Assembly (NCBI GenBank): GCA_910576325.1
Contig: CAJTIM010000002.1
Coordinates: forward strand, 188,501 to 252,500
Reading direction: 5' to 3'
DNA: 64,000 nucleotides
Source: Clostridia bacterium
GTDB taxonomy: Bacteria > Bacillota > Clostridia > Lachnospirales > Lachnospiraceae
Within the stretch, counting starts at the first letter, position 1. Every line of letters starts with the position of its first letter. Under the pieces are notes generated by a model. The model had not been told where the DNA came from and did not search any database. It worked only from the letters and a program-made list of their open reading frames with translations. Below, piece after piece: positions 8,701 to 17,096 of this stretch. Made by a program: the position numbers and the translations under genes.

Positions 8701-9531
8701 ATGTTCAGAGTAAAAAAAGCGCTGAATCACAATACAATCATTGCGATCAACATGGCGGACAACCGGGAATATCTGCTTATCGGAAAGGGACTTGGCTTCG
8801 GGCGAAAGGTCAGCGAGCGCATAGAGGCTCCCGCAGACTGCACCGTATATTCCCTGCGTGAGCACACGGAGCGCGGCGACGCTATAGATTTGGTCAAGGA
8901 TATGGATCCGATCTTTCTGGAGATTGCCGAACAGGTGCTGAAAGAGAGTGAGCGGACCTTCGGGCGCATTGACTGGAGCATCTTGTTCCCTATGGCGGAT
9001 CACATTGCCTTTGCGGTCCGCCGGATTCAGAATAACGATCAGATCAGCAATCCTCTGACCGGGGATATCCGGGCGCTGTTTCATATGGAGTATAAGACGG
9101 CGGAATGTATCCGGCCGATTTTAAAGGAACGCCTGCATGTGGAGATTGACGAGCACGAGGTGGGATACATTGCCCTGCATATTCATTCGGCCATTGAGGA
9201 TGAAAATGTGGCTCTTTCCATGCAGATTGCCCAGACGGTCCGGGAGTGTATCCGCATGGTGGAGGAGGCAACGGGTCAGACGATTGACATTATGTCCCTC
9301 TCCTACAACCGGCTGATGAACCATGTGCGTTATATGGCGGCCCGGGCGGTGAAAGGGGAAAAGCTGAAGCTGAATATGAATGATTATATGTCCACAAAAT
9401 TCCCGGAAGCCTATGAGCTGGCGGCGCAGGTGTGCAAATACCTGGAATCCTATCTGCGCAAACCTTTGGACGAGGTAGAAATCGGCTATCTGGCTATGCA
9501 TATTGAGCGGGTAGCGGCCCAGGAGGAGTAG
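8701..9531 (+). CDS. BglG/LicT-family transcription antiterminator
   Basis: This 276-residue RNA-binding antiterminator has a CAT-RBD domain at about residues 1-57 (FRVKKALNHNTIIAI, ...LIGKGLGFG). PRD1 spans about 70-170 with His101 and His160, and PRD2 about 175-276 with His208 and His267. All four regulatory histidines of the PRD pairs are present, so control by HPr and enzyme IIB phosphorylation is expected. It lies 93 bases after the PTS gene and should act on the RAT at 6242-6270. This is the usual glucose/beta-glucoside feedback arrangement, although here the regulator is downstream of the permease. Confidence 0.93.
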   Translation: MFRVKKALNHNTIIAINMADNREYLLIGKGLGFGRKVSERIEAPADCTVYSLREHTERGDAIDLVKDMDPIFLEIAEQVLKESERTFGRIDWSILFPMADHIAFAVRRIQNNDQISNPLTGDIRALFHMEYKTAECIRPILKERLHVEIDEHEVGYIALHIHSAIEDENVALSMQIAQTVRECIRMVEEATGQTIDIMSLSYNRLMNHVRYMAARAVKGEKLKLNMNDYMSTKFPEAYELAAQVCKYLESYLRKPLDEVEIGYLAMHIERVAAQEE

Positions 9532-9577
9532 CACAGGAAAAAGATTTTGGCATATACTATCCAAAAAGGATTTTTTT

Positions 9578-10003
9578 ATGAACCCCTATTATGAGCAATA
9601 TGTACCGGGACAAAACCCCACGCCCTTTTACCAAGCGTATGGACGATACCCTTTTTGCCCTTTCTGCCCTTGGGAAGATGAAAAAGCGCGAGATCAAAGA
9701 AAATTTAGGGAACTCTATCCGGCTCTTGCAAGACAAATTCAACCGCTGGTAGAGGAAGAATGTGACCGTATGGAGTATGACGGAAGCTTTATGTTCGACG
9801 AATATCCGGATCAGCTCCAAATCCGCCGGGTCAGCCGCCGGGTCTATGATCGGCTGAATAAAAAAGAATATGAGGACGATCTGATGATGCAGGAGACAAA
9901 CGGGCGGAATTGGATGGAGGATTTCGTCACGATGATGCTTCTCAATGAGATGTACCAGCGCCGCTGCCGCCGAAGGGACCGGCGGTGCAATTGGATGTAT
10001 TGA
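9578..10003 (+). CDS. Uncharacterised 141-residue protein, Tyr/Pro-rich N-terminus
   Basis: No family was recognised. The protein starts with a Pro/Tyr/Gln-rich segment (NPYYEQYVPGQNPTPFYQAYG) and a CPFCPW motif. A charged helical region follows, and it ends in an Arg/Cys-rich tail (RRCRRRDRRCNWMY). The composition is reminiscent of small spore-coat or spore-associated proteins of Clostridia, but that is inference. An AAAGGA ribosome site precedes the ATG, and a strong terminator follows immediately. Confidence 0.75.
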   Translation: MNPYYEQYVPGQNPTPFYQAYGRYPFCPFCPWEDEKARDQRKFRELYPALARQIQPLVEEECDRMEYDGSFMFDEYPDQLQIRRVSRRVYDRLNKKEYEDDLMMQETNGRNWMEDFVTMMLLNEMYQRRCRRRDRRCNWMY

Positions 10004-10010
10004 AAATCAG

Positions 10011-10052
10011 AAAACCGGAAATGTGTGAAATAGAGACGCATTTCCGGTTTTT
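10011..10052 (+). terminator. Rho-independent terminator (possibly bidirectional)
   Basis: An 18-bp stem is formed by AAACCGGAAATGTGT (10012-10026) and ACGCATTTCCGGTTT (10036-10050), with one G-T pair, then TT. A run of A's precedes the stem. It lies eight bases after the stop of the 141-residue protein. Confidence 0.88.
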
Positions 10053-10096
10053 CATTTGCCGAGGTTTATTGTCCGGTTATTTGTGCAATGCTGTAC

Positions 10097-10125
10097 TGGT
10101 AATTTGGAAAAGTTTGTGCTATAGT
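10097..10125 (+). promoter_or_regulatory. Extended -10 promoter of the methyltransferase operon
   Basis: TGCTATAGT at 10117-10125 provides an extended -10 element. The -35 (TGGTAA at 10097-10102, 17-base spacer) is weak. The ATG is 48 bases downstream of the -10. Confidence 0.55.
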
Positions 10126-10173
10126 AGACGAAAATGAAAGATGGATTTTAAAGGAAGAAAATAAGGATTTTGG

Positions 10174-11388
10174 ATGGAAGAATTAAAGAGCTTATTGGAA
10201 AAATATTTAAATAAAGAACTGCTTTCTATGGTAATAAGCGGCTCCAGGGGCGTAACGGATATCATAAAGATCCGAATTCGCCCCGTGCTTTTAAAGGAGG
10301 AGCTCAGATTTCAGGCGGAGTTGTTCCGGGGAACGAAGGCTTTTCATGAGAATCTTAAGAAAGAAGAGGCCATAGACCGGATTTCGGAGTGGATGCGGGA
10401 TTCCTTCCGGCAGCTTCAGCTGGACAGTACGGCCGGTACAGCGAGCGTTCTGGTGAGTAAAAAGGGGAAAGTAACGATTAAGGAGAAAGCTCGCAGCACA
10501 GGTGTAAAAGGCCCTGAGCTTGCGCATAATAAAAAGAAGCGCTATCTTCTGGTGGAAGGCCGTCCCATTGATTTTCTGGTGGATCTGGGGGTGATGACGG
10601 CAGAAGGAAGGGTGGTGCGCGCCCGCTATGACAAGTTCCGTCAGATCAACCGTTTCCTGGAATTTGTAGAGGATGTGCTGCCGGCTTTGCCGGAAGAACG
10701 GGAGATAAGAATTCTGGATTTTGGCTGCGGCAAGTCTTATCTGACATTTGCCATGTACTATTATCTGAAGGTGTGCCGCGGGCTGGATATCCGTATTACG
10801 GGTCTGGATCTCAAGGAGGATGTTATCTGCCAATGCAGCGCTTTGGCAAAGAAATACGGATATGAAAAGCTGGAATTTTTAAAAGGGGATATTGCAGGGT
10901 TTCAGGGGGAAGAGCAGGTGGATATGGTTGTAACTCTTCACGCCTGCGATACGGCCACGGATTATGCTCTGTATAAAGCCATCGGATGGAATACAAAGGT
11001 GATTTTGTCCGTTCCCTGCTGTCAGCATGAATTAAACGGACAGCTGCAAAATGAAATGCTTGCACCCGTACTGAAGTACGGCCTTTTAAAGGAACGAATT
11101 GCCGCTTTGGTGACGGACGGTCTGCGTGCGGAGCTTTTGGAGCAGCAGGGATATGATACACAGGTTCTGGAATTTATAGATATGGAGCATACGCCGAAAA
11201 ATATTCTGATCCGGGCGGTGAAGCGTACGGGAGAGAGCAGGACAGACTGCCGGGCTTATGAAAGCTGCACACAGGGCCTGCATGTGCGGCCAACGCTGGA
11301 ACGGCTGCTTGCATCGGAGCATCTGCCTTCGGAGGCTTATAAGCAGCGCCGGCAGAACCAACCTGGGAAGAAAGGAGCAGCCGGATGA
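10174..11388 (+). CDS. Class I SAM-dependent methyltransferase (Methyltransf_32-like)
   Basis: This 404-residue protein has a Rossmann methyltransferase domain at about residues 175-310. SAM-binding motif I is ILDFGCGKSYLTFA, an acidic loop reads ITGLDLKEDV, and the segment VVTLHACDTATDYAL precedes the catalytic-type motif ILSVPCCQHEL. The double-Cys VPCCQHE motif is typical of the METTL25/Methyltransf_32 group, members of which act on RNA or protein; the substrate here is unknown. The N-terminal 170 residues include a basic segment (AHNKKKRYLLVEGRPIDFLVDLG) that may bind substrate. The next gene overlaps its stop by 4 bases (ATGA), so they are translationally coupled. Confidence 0.82.
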   Translation: MEELKSLLEKYLNKELLSMVISGSRGVTDIIKIRIRPVLLKEELRFQAELFRGTKAFHENLKKEEAIDRISEWMRDSFRQLQLDSTAGTASVLVSKKGKVTIKEKARSTGVKGPELAHNKKKRYLLVEGRPIDFLVDLGVMTAEGRVVRARYDKFRQINRFLEFVEDVLPALPEEREIRILDFGCGKSYLTFAMYYYLKVCRGLDIRITGLDLKEDVICQCSALAKKYGYEKLEFLKGDIAGFQGEEQVDMVVTLHACDTATDYALYKAIGWNTKVILSVPCCQHELNGQLQNEMLAPVLKYGLLKERIAALVTDGLRAELLEQQGYDTQVLEFIDMEHTPKNILIRAVKRTGESRTDCRAYESCTQGLHVRPTLERLLASEHLPSEAYKQRRQNQPGKKGAAG

Positions 11389-13922
11389 AAAAGCTGATAT
11401 TAAAAATTTTGTCTATTCTGGCCGCTTTTTTTCTGGGGATTTTTTTCATGAGCTATTTTATGTCCTTTGGAAACCGGGACTTGACGGATGCTATGTCAGC
11501 GGCCACGCTTCCGCTTGTTTATCTGGAACAGAACGGGCGCCTTCTCAACCTGATGCATGGATACACTAATCCTATGGACGGAAGCCTTTTGCGGGAAGGT
11601 GTGCTTCCGCTGCCGCAGGAACGGACGGTAGCCCTGTCCATTGAGTGCCCCAATGCAAATGTCAAGCAGATTTTTTATGAAGTACGAAGTCTGAACACGG
11701 AACGGTTGATTGAGGATGCACAGGTTACGGATTATACATGGGAGGATGAGAAGATACGGACAGAGTTTCAGCTTAAGGATCTTCTGGACCCGGGAGAGGA
11801 ATATCTTCTGGTGATCCGCCTGGAGCTGGAGCGCGGAAGGGAGGCCCTTTATTACACCCGCCTTTTGAATCTGCCGGAGCACCATTTGGAAGAGTGCATG
11901 TCATTTATTACGGAGATTCATGAAGCGCTCTTTGACAAAGAGAACACGGTCAATATAACCTCCTATTTGGAGCCGGATACCTCCGCGGATAACGGAACCC
12001 TTGCATATGTGAATATTCATTCCCGTTATCGGCAGATGATTTGGGACGAGATGGAGGTACAAAAGAGTGGTCCGGTGCGCACCTATCTGACAGAGCTGGA
12101 GAATTCCATTGCCTCTGTCCGGCTGGAATATGAAGTGAGCCATGAGAATGAAAAAGGAGAGACAGAACGCTATCAGGTACAGGAATCCTACCGTGTCCGC
12201 TATACGGAACAGAGGATGTATCTTTTGAATTACGAGCGGAAGACAGATCGAATCTTTGATCCCGCACTGGACGTATTTTCCGGGCTGACTATTGATCTGG
12301 GTATCCTGAATACCGAGGTGGAGTATCAGAAGAATGAAGAAGAAAATATAATTGCTTTTGTTCAAAACGGAGATCTCTGGTGTTACGACGCAGCTCAGCA
12401 TAAGCTTTCCTGTGTATTTGGATTCCGGGATGAGGATGATCTGCGTAGCAGCTATGAGGAGCACGCTATTAAAATTATAAATGTGGAAGAGTCGGGAAGC
12501 ATGAACTTCCTGGTATACGGTTATATGAACCGCGGACGTCATGAGGGAGAGACCGGCGTTGCCGTTTATACCTATGATGCCATGAAGAATTCCGTGGAGG
12601 AGCGTATTTTTATTGAAAGCGATAAGCCTTATCGGATTCTCAGGTCCGAGGTGGGAAGGCTGGCCTATGTCAATAGGAAGGAGAAGCTGTACCTCTATCT
12701 TGACGGGAATATCTGCCGCATTGATTTGAATAAGAGAAGCTACGAAGAGATTGTCACAGGGATCGGAGAGGAGAGCTGCCTGATATCGGAGGACGGTCAT
12801 CTGGCAGCCTGGCAGAGAGAAAAAACCCTGAATGAGTCTGAAGCAATTGAGGTCCTGAATCTGGAGACTTACAGCAGGCAGGTGGTTAAGGCAAAGGACG
12901 GCTTTTACATCCGCGTCCTTGGCTTTATGGGAACGGATTTGATCTACGGGGAGGCGAGAAAAGAGGATATTGTAAAGGATGTAACGGGAAATTATATCTT
13001 CCCCATGGGACAGGTAACAATTCAGGATGAAAGAGGAAATGTGATTCGGGAATTCTCCTATGAGGAGCAGAATAAATATGTGGTGTCGATTGCCATTGAG
13101 GACAACCGGATTTCTCTGAACTGCGTGCAGAAGGCGGAGGATGGCGGCTACACCGAAGCGACTCCTGAGCCGATCACGAATAATGCGGCGGAAACTGTGG
13201 AAAAAATAGCATTGGAAACCAGAAGCCTGGGGGTAAAGAAGCGGGAATATTATTTCAATCTCACGGAAAACCGGGGAGAGGATCAGATGCAGAGGCTGAT
13301 GCCAAGGCAGGTGCTCTTTGAGGGAAGCCGGAATCTTAAGCTTGAAGAGGACGGGCGGGACCCGCGGTATTTTGTATATGCCTATGACGGAACCTTTGCC
13401 GGAGCTTATGAGCTGGTCAATGAGGCGGTGCGGGAGGCTTACGCGCAGATGGGAGTAGTCGTAGACAGCAGTCAGGACTATATCTGGAGGCGCGGAGGAA
13501 GGCGGACAAGGACAGAGATTCCGGCCCTGGAGAATCCGCAGCAAAGACCGGAGGCATCCGGTATGCAGGCTGCTATTGAGATCCTCTTAAGCAATGAAAA
13601 TAATTATCTGGATACCACCCGGGAGCTTGAGGAAGGACGGACGCCTTATGAGATCCTGTCGGAGCATCTGGACGGAAGGGTTTTGGATTTGTCAGGCTGT
13701 TCCGTTGCAATGGTGCTGTACTATGTCAGCCAGGGCTACCCGGTGCTGGCCCTGAACGGAGCTGCGGAAACAGAACTGATTACGGGATATGATCCGCAGA
13801 ATGTAATATTTATGAATCCCCTTACGGGCGAGACCTATCGAAGGGGAATGAACGACAGCACACAGCTGTTTGAGGAGCTGGGCAATCTGTTCATCGTCTG
13901 CCTGCCCGCAAAAAATCAGTGA
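11385..13922 (+). CDS. Large uncharacterised cell-surface protein with C39-like C-terminus
   Basis: This 845-residue protein has one N-terminal membrane helix (about residues 4-27, ILKILSILAAFFLGIFFMSYF), so most of it should be outside the cell. Residues about 40-190 are beta-rich. About 310-560 has repeated hydrophobic strands with GDLWCYD, KLYLYLDGN and DGHLAAW motifs, like a beta-propeller. The last 110 residues (GRVLDLSGCSVAMVLYYVSQGYPVLALNG, then ELITGYDPQNVIFMNPLTGE) resemble the second half of C39-like cysteine peptidases. The histidine normally before VxxTGYD is replaced by Glu-Thr-Glu, and no clear catalytic Cys is seen, so activity is doubtful. It is coupled to the methyltransferase and followed 29 bases later by an aminopeptidase. 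Confidence 0.75.
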   Translation: MKKLILKILSILAAFFLGIFFMSYFMSFGNRDLTDAMSAATLPLVYLEQNGRLLNLMHGYTNPMDGSLLREGVLPLPQERTVALSIECPNANVKQIFYEVRSLNTERLIEDAQVTDYTWEDEKIRTEFQLKDLLDPGEEYLLVIRLELERGREALYYTRLLNLPEHHLEECMSFITEIHEALFDKENTVNITSYLEPDTSADNGTLAYVNIHSRYRQMIWDEMEVQKSGPVRTYLTELENSIASVRLEYEVSHENEKGETERYQVQESYRVRYTEQRMYLLNYERKTDRIFDPALDVFSGLTIDLGILNTEVEYQKNEEENIIAFVQNGDLWCYDAAQHKLSCVFGFRDEDDLRSSYEEHAIKIINVEESGSMNFLVYGYMNRGRHEGETGVAVYTYDAMKNSVEERIFIESDKPYRILRSEVGRLAYVNRKEKLYLYLDGNICRIDLNKRSYEEIVTGIGEESCLISEDGHLAAWQREKTLNESEAIEVLNLETYSRQVVKAKDGFYIRVLGFMGTDLIYGEARKEDIVKDVTGNYIFPMGQVTIQDERGNVIREFSYEEQNKYVVSIAIEDNRISLNCVQKAEDGGYTEATPEPITNNAAETVEKIALETRSLGVKKREYYFNLTENRGEDQMQRLMPRQVLFEGSRNLKLEEDGRDPRYFVYAYDGTFAGAYELVNEAVREAYAQMGVVVDSSQDYIWRRGGRRTRTEIPALENPQQRPEASGMQAAIEILLSNENNYLDTTRELEEGRTPYEILSEHLDGRVLDLSGCSVAMVLYYVSQGYPVLALNGAAETELITGYDPQNVIFMNPLTGETYRRGMNDSTQLFEELGNLFIVCLPAKNQ

Positions 13923-13951
13923 TAAAATAATAGAAGAAGGAGTGTTTTTAA

Positions 13952-15067
13952 ATGGACGGGAGAATTAAGACATTGGCAAAAAATCTTGTAAACTATTCCT
14001 GCAAGGTGGGAAAAGGAGATAAGGTATATATCAATTATACCGGAGCATCTACGGAGGATTTGGCAAGACAGCTGGTGAAGGAGGTGTATGCGGCGGGAGG
14101 AATTCCCTTTGTACATTATATCAATCCCAGGGTTCAAAGAGAGGTTCTGATGGGCTGTACCAAGGAGCAGCTGAAGCTTATGGCGGATCTGGCGTGTCAG
14201 GAGATGGCTCAGATGGACTGCTACATCGGCGTGAGAGGAAGTGACAATGTTTCCGAGCTTTCGGATGTTCCTTCGGAAAAGATGCATTTGTACGACACAC
14301 TGTACTCCACACCGGTGCACCACAATATCCGGGTGCCTAAGACACGCTGGGTTGTACTACGCTACCCCAATATGTCCATGGCACAGCTTTCCGGTACAAG
14401 CACGGAGGCATTTGAAGATTTTTATTTCCAGGTGTGCAATCTGGATTATTCCAAAATGGCAAAGGCAATGGAGGCGCTGGTGGAGCTTATGAACCGCACG
14501 GACAAGGTGCGTCTGACCGGAAAGGGTACGGATCTTACTTTCTCGATAAAGGGGATTCCGGCAATTGCCTGTGCGGGAGAACTGAACATTCCCGACGGAG
14601 AGGTTTATACGGCGCCTGTCAGGGATTCCATCAATGGAAAAATCACCTACAATACGCCTTCCCTCTATCAGGGCGTTACGTTCGAGGACATCTGTCTGGA
14701 GTTTCAGGACGGCAGGATTGTAAATGCGGTATCCAATCATACGGAGCGTCTGAATGAGCTGCTGGATACGGACGAGGGTGCGCGTTATGTGGGCGAATTT
14801 GCAATCGGCGTCAATCCCTATATTCTGGACCCCATGAAGGATACCTTGTTCGATGAGAAGATTATGGGTTCCATTCACTTTACGCCGGGGAATTGCTACG
14901 AGGATGCGCCTAACGGCAATTCCAGCGCCATTCACTGGGACTTGGTTATGATTCAGAGAGAAGAGTTCGGCGGCGGAGAAATCTACTTTGACGATCGGTT
15001 AATCCGTAAGAACGGCCTTTTTGTGATTCCGGAGCTGGAGTGCCTGAATCCGGAAAACCTTGTTTAA
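13952..15067 (+). CDS. Aminopeptidase, M29 family (AmpS-like)
   Basis: This 371-residue protein is the usual length for M29 metallo-aminopeptidases. It begins MDGRIKTLAKNLVNYSCKVGKGDKVYI, the family's N-terminal pattern. The metal-site region toward the C-terminus reads SIHFTPGNCYEDAPNGNSSA followed by IHWDLVMI, matching the HxxxG...NxSxxHxD motif, and the C-terminal RLIRKNGLF is also typical. It releases N-terminal residues from peptides in the cytoplasm using two divalent metal ions. Its ribosome site is AGAAGGAG. The stop codon shares TTAA with the convergent gene at 15064-15333. Confidence 0.93.
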   Translation: MDGRIKTLAKNLVNYSCKVGKGDKVYINYTGASTEDLARQLVKEVYAAGGIPFVHYINPRVQREVLMGCTKEQLKLMADLACQEMAQMDCYIGVRGSDNVSELSDVPSEKMHLYDTLYSTPVHHNIRVPKTRWVVLRYPNMSMAQLSGTSTEAFEDFYFQVCNLDYSKMAKAMEALVELMNRTDKVRLTGKGTDLTFSIKGIPAIACAGELNIPDGEVYTAPVRDSINGKITYNTPSLYQGVTFEDICLEFQDGRIVNAVSNHTERLNELLDTDEGARYVGEFAIGVNPYILDPMKDTLFDEKIMGSIHFTPGNCYEDAPNGNSSAIHWDLVMIQREEFGGGEIYFDDRLIRKNGLFVIPELECLNPENLV

Positions 15068-15333
15068 TCGTCCTCTTCAAGCATCTGGATCTCCAGATAA
15101 TCAAAATCAATCTGTTCGATAAAGCTGTCGCTGTAAAACCGGGCCTTCGCATGGCGCTGAAATTCGCGGACATTGGTATCCAGCCATATGGGTCTTTCCA
15201 GATCGAACTGAGAGCAGATCTCATCGAGAGCATGAAAGACCTTGTGGGTCCGGGTGTCCTCGCGTGCATCGCAGATGACGGTATCTCGAAGCATATGATT
15301 GCTTTTAAATATTTTGGCCCAAAGACGAAACAT
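15064..15333 (-). CDS. Conserved 89-residue hypothetical protein
   Basis: A small protein is encoded on the minus strand, convergent with the aminopeptidase and overlapping it by 4 bases (TTAA serves as both stop codons). It starts MFRLWAKIFKSNHMLRDTVIC. An AAAAGGAGGC ribosome site lies upstream, at 15337-15347 on the plus strand. The mixed charged sequence ends in an acidic tail (IQMLEEDD). I recognise the type as a small cytosolic hypothetical of Lachnospiraceae but know of no function. Confidence 0.78.
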   Translation of the reverse strand: MFRLWAKIFKSNHMLRDTVICDAREDTRTHKVFHALDEICSQFDLERPIWLDTNVREFQRHAKARFYSDSFIEQIDFDYLEIQMLEEDD

Positions 15334-15410
15334 GGGAAGCCTCCTTTTCCGTGTGAGAGATGCATTTAAGTATAGCGGATTTGGAATGGAAAGTAAAGAA
15401 GGAATGGAGC

Positions 15411-15439
15411 TTGCAAAAAGGCATATTCCGGGTTATGAT
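15411..15439 (+). promoter_or_regulatory. Sigma-A promoter for the coiled-coil/signal peptidase genes
   Basis: TTGCAA at 15411-15416 and TATGAT at 15434-15439 are separated by 17 bases. They lie 41 bases before the ATG at 15481, in the gap between divergently oriented genes. Confidence 0.65.
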
Positions 15440-15480
15440 GGAAAAAATACCTGCGATAAAAGAAGGAGGATACGGCAGAG

Positions 15481-16170
15481 ATGGAGACAAACGACAGCAT
15501 GGAAGTAAAATCGGAAGTAAAGTCCGGAGAATATACGCCGCTGGAGATGCCGGATGTAGTGCCGGGGCCGGCTCCGGCAGATTATCCGGAGATCAACGAA
15601 TTTTTACAGAATATGAAGCTTAAGACAGGGCTGTTTGGATATCAGAAGGAGGATGTGCTGGAGAAAATGCAGCAGCTCAACAGCATGTACCAGAGCCGTG
15701 CTCAGCAGATGCGGGATCAGTCCAGAGGTCAGCTGAAACAGATGAAAAAACAGCAGCAGGATGAGGTTATTGAGATCCGGGGGCATTTTGAGAAAATGCA
15801 GGATGAGATGAAACAGGAATGTTTAAAGGAGATTGAGGACCTGAAGGCGGAGCATGGAAGAACGCTTGCGAATCTGGCGGCCGGGCATGACAGGGATATG
15901 GAAGAGCTGCGGACAAAATGCATGAAGGAGCTTGAACAGCACAAGGCCGAATTTGCCAAGGAATTGGAAGAGGAAAAAGCAAGATGTGCCAGGGAGCTGG
16001 AGGAAGAGAGGATAAGATGTGCCGGGAAGCTTGAGCGCGAGAAGCTCAAGTATACGGAGGGACAGGAGGAGCAGAAGAGGCAGATGGCAATGCTTCAGGA
16101 GGAGCTGGGGCGTCTGATTGGCCGCCTGACAGTTCTGAAGGACAAGGTGAATCTTGCCGTAGAAGAATAG
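15481..16170 (+). CDS. Coiled-coil protein, DivIVA-like N-terminal segment
   Basis: This 229-residue protein is dominated by a long, highly charged coiled coil (about residues 75-225, rich in Glu, Lys, Arg, Gln). Regular Cys residues recur in repeating units such as EEEKARCARELEEERIRCAGKLE. A short globular segment at about 45-70 (TGLFGYQKEDVLEKMQQLNSMYQ) resembles the DivIVA-type N-terminal signature (GYxxxxVxxxL). A scaffold role near the division site or membrane is possible but inferred. Signal peptidase I follows 14 bases downstream. Confidence 0.72.
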   Translation: METNDSMEVKSEVKSGEYTPLEMPDVVPGPAPADYPEINEFLQNMKLKTGLFGYQKEDVLEKMQQLNSMYQSRAQQMRDQSRGQLKQMKKQQQDEVIEIRGHFEKMQDEMKQECLKEIEDLKAEHGRTLANLAAGHDRDMEELRTKCMKELEQHKAEFAKELEEEKARCARELEEERIRCAGKLEREKLKYTEGQEEQKRQMAMLQEELGRLIGRLTVLKDKVNLAVEE

Positions 16171-16184
16171 AGCAGGATACGTAC

Positions 16185-16718
16185 ATGGATAAGAAGATCA
16201 AACAGGGGCCGGAAGAGATTCTGGAGGAAAAACTGATAAAGATTCAGCAGAGGCGGGAATGGAAGCGGTTTTTTATCGAGTGCCTGGTGCTGATTTCTGC
16301 CGTTTACCTGATCTTTCACCACATCATTGGTATTGCATTCGTCAGCGGGCAGTCCATGGAGCCAACCCTGAAGGATGGAGAAATCGTTCTGTTTTACCGG
16401 CTGGATAAGGAATATCAAAAGAATGATATTGTGATTGTAAAAAGGGAAGAGGATGTATATTATATCAAGAGAGTTGCTTCCTGCGGCGGGAGCGCCGTGA
16501 GCCTTAATGAGGCAGGGGAGCTTCTGACGGATGATGAGGTGCAGAAAGGGACTCTGCCTACGGAGGGCGGCATTGGATTTCCTTATGAGGTGCCGGAGGG
16601 TACATACTTTGTGCTTGGAGATAACCGGGCCGTGTCGAAGGACTCACGGATGTTCGGCGCTGTTTCCCGGGATAAGATTGTAGGAAGGGTGTTTCTGCAT
16701 CTGGGGATGGTCCGGTGA
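16185..16718 (+). CDS. lepB: Signal peptidase I
   Basis: This 177-residue type I signal peptidase has a cytoplasmic basic N-terminus, one membrane helix (about 29-50), and the catalytic domain outside. The nucleophile Ser57 lies in SGQSMEPTL and the general base Lys95 in YYIKRVASCGG. The conserved C-terminal box is GDNRAVSKDSRMFGAV. It removes signal peptides from exported proteins at the outer face of the membrane. It is probably cotranscribed with the coiled-coil gene before it. Confidence 0.93.
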   Translation: MDKKIKQGPEEILEEKLIKIQQRREWKRFFIECLVLISAVYLIFHHIIGIAFVSGQSMEPTLKDGEIVLFYRLDKEYQKNDIVIVKREEDVYYIKRVASCGGSAVSLNEAGELLTDDEVQKGTLPTEGGIGFPYEVPEGTYFVLGDNRAVSKDSRMFGAVSRDKIVGRVFLHLGMVR

Positions 16719-16783
16719 AAAAGGCTACAGGGAACGGCAGTCCGCCGCATAAAAAGTAAGAAACTTGCGTGTAAATGAGGAGT

Positions 16784-16810
16784 GCCCCGGTGTACCAAGT
16801 ACACCGAGGC
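16784..16810. repeat. Hairpin without U-tract in the lepB-pyrophosphatase gap
   Basis: GCCCCGGTGTAC (16784-16795) pairs with GTACACCGAGGC (16799-16810) with one C-A mismatch and a three-base loop. No T-run follows, so it is not a classical terminator. The remaining gap (16719-17096) is AT-rich with no gene. A TATAAT at 16972-16977 has no convincing -35. Confidence 0.55.
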
Positions 16811-17096
16811 TATTATGAAAAAATTTATCTATATGTGTAATAAAAGCGGTTTTATCAGGAAAGAAGTCCTTCCTTTAACGTAAATTTAGTATATCAGCAG
16901 ATTGTGAATAAAGTATGAATAAACCATGAACTTATTGTAAAAATAAACAAAAGAATAAAAAATACATGCGCTATAATAGGGCAATTTATATAAAAAAGGC
17001 AGGGCGAAGCCGGGCGAAAATGGTTGTAATGCCTATGAGGAAATGATAAAATTAAGAAAATAAATACCATAGATATTTGAAAGATGAGGAAATGAT

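Noticed and set aside
11901..13544. 547-codon minus-strand frame opposite the 845-residue envelope protein
   Set aside because: It is antisense to a coupled gene, rich in Ile, Leu and His without domain structure, and has no plausible promoter or ribosome site.
13620..13922. Active C39 cysteine peptidase domain
   Set aside because: The expected His before TGYD is absent and no catalytic Cys motif is seen, so only similarity of fold is suggested.
16972..16977. TATAAT in the gap upstream of the pyrophosphatase
   Set aside because: No -35 hexamer at 16-18 bases could be matched, so I do not call a promoter.
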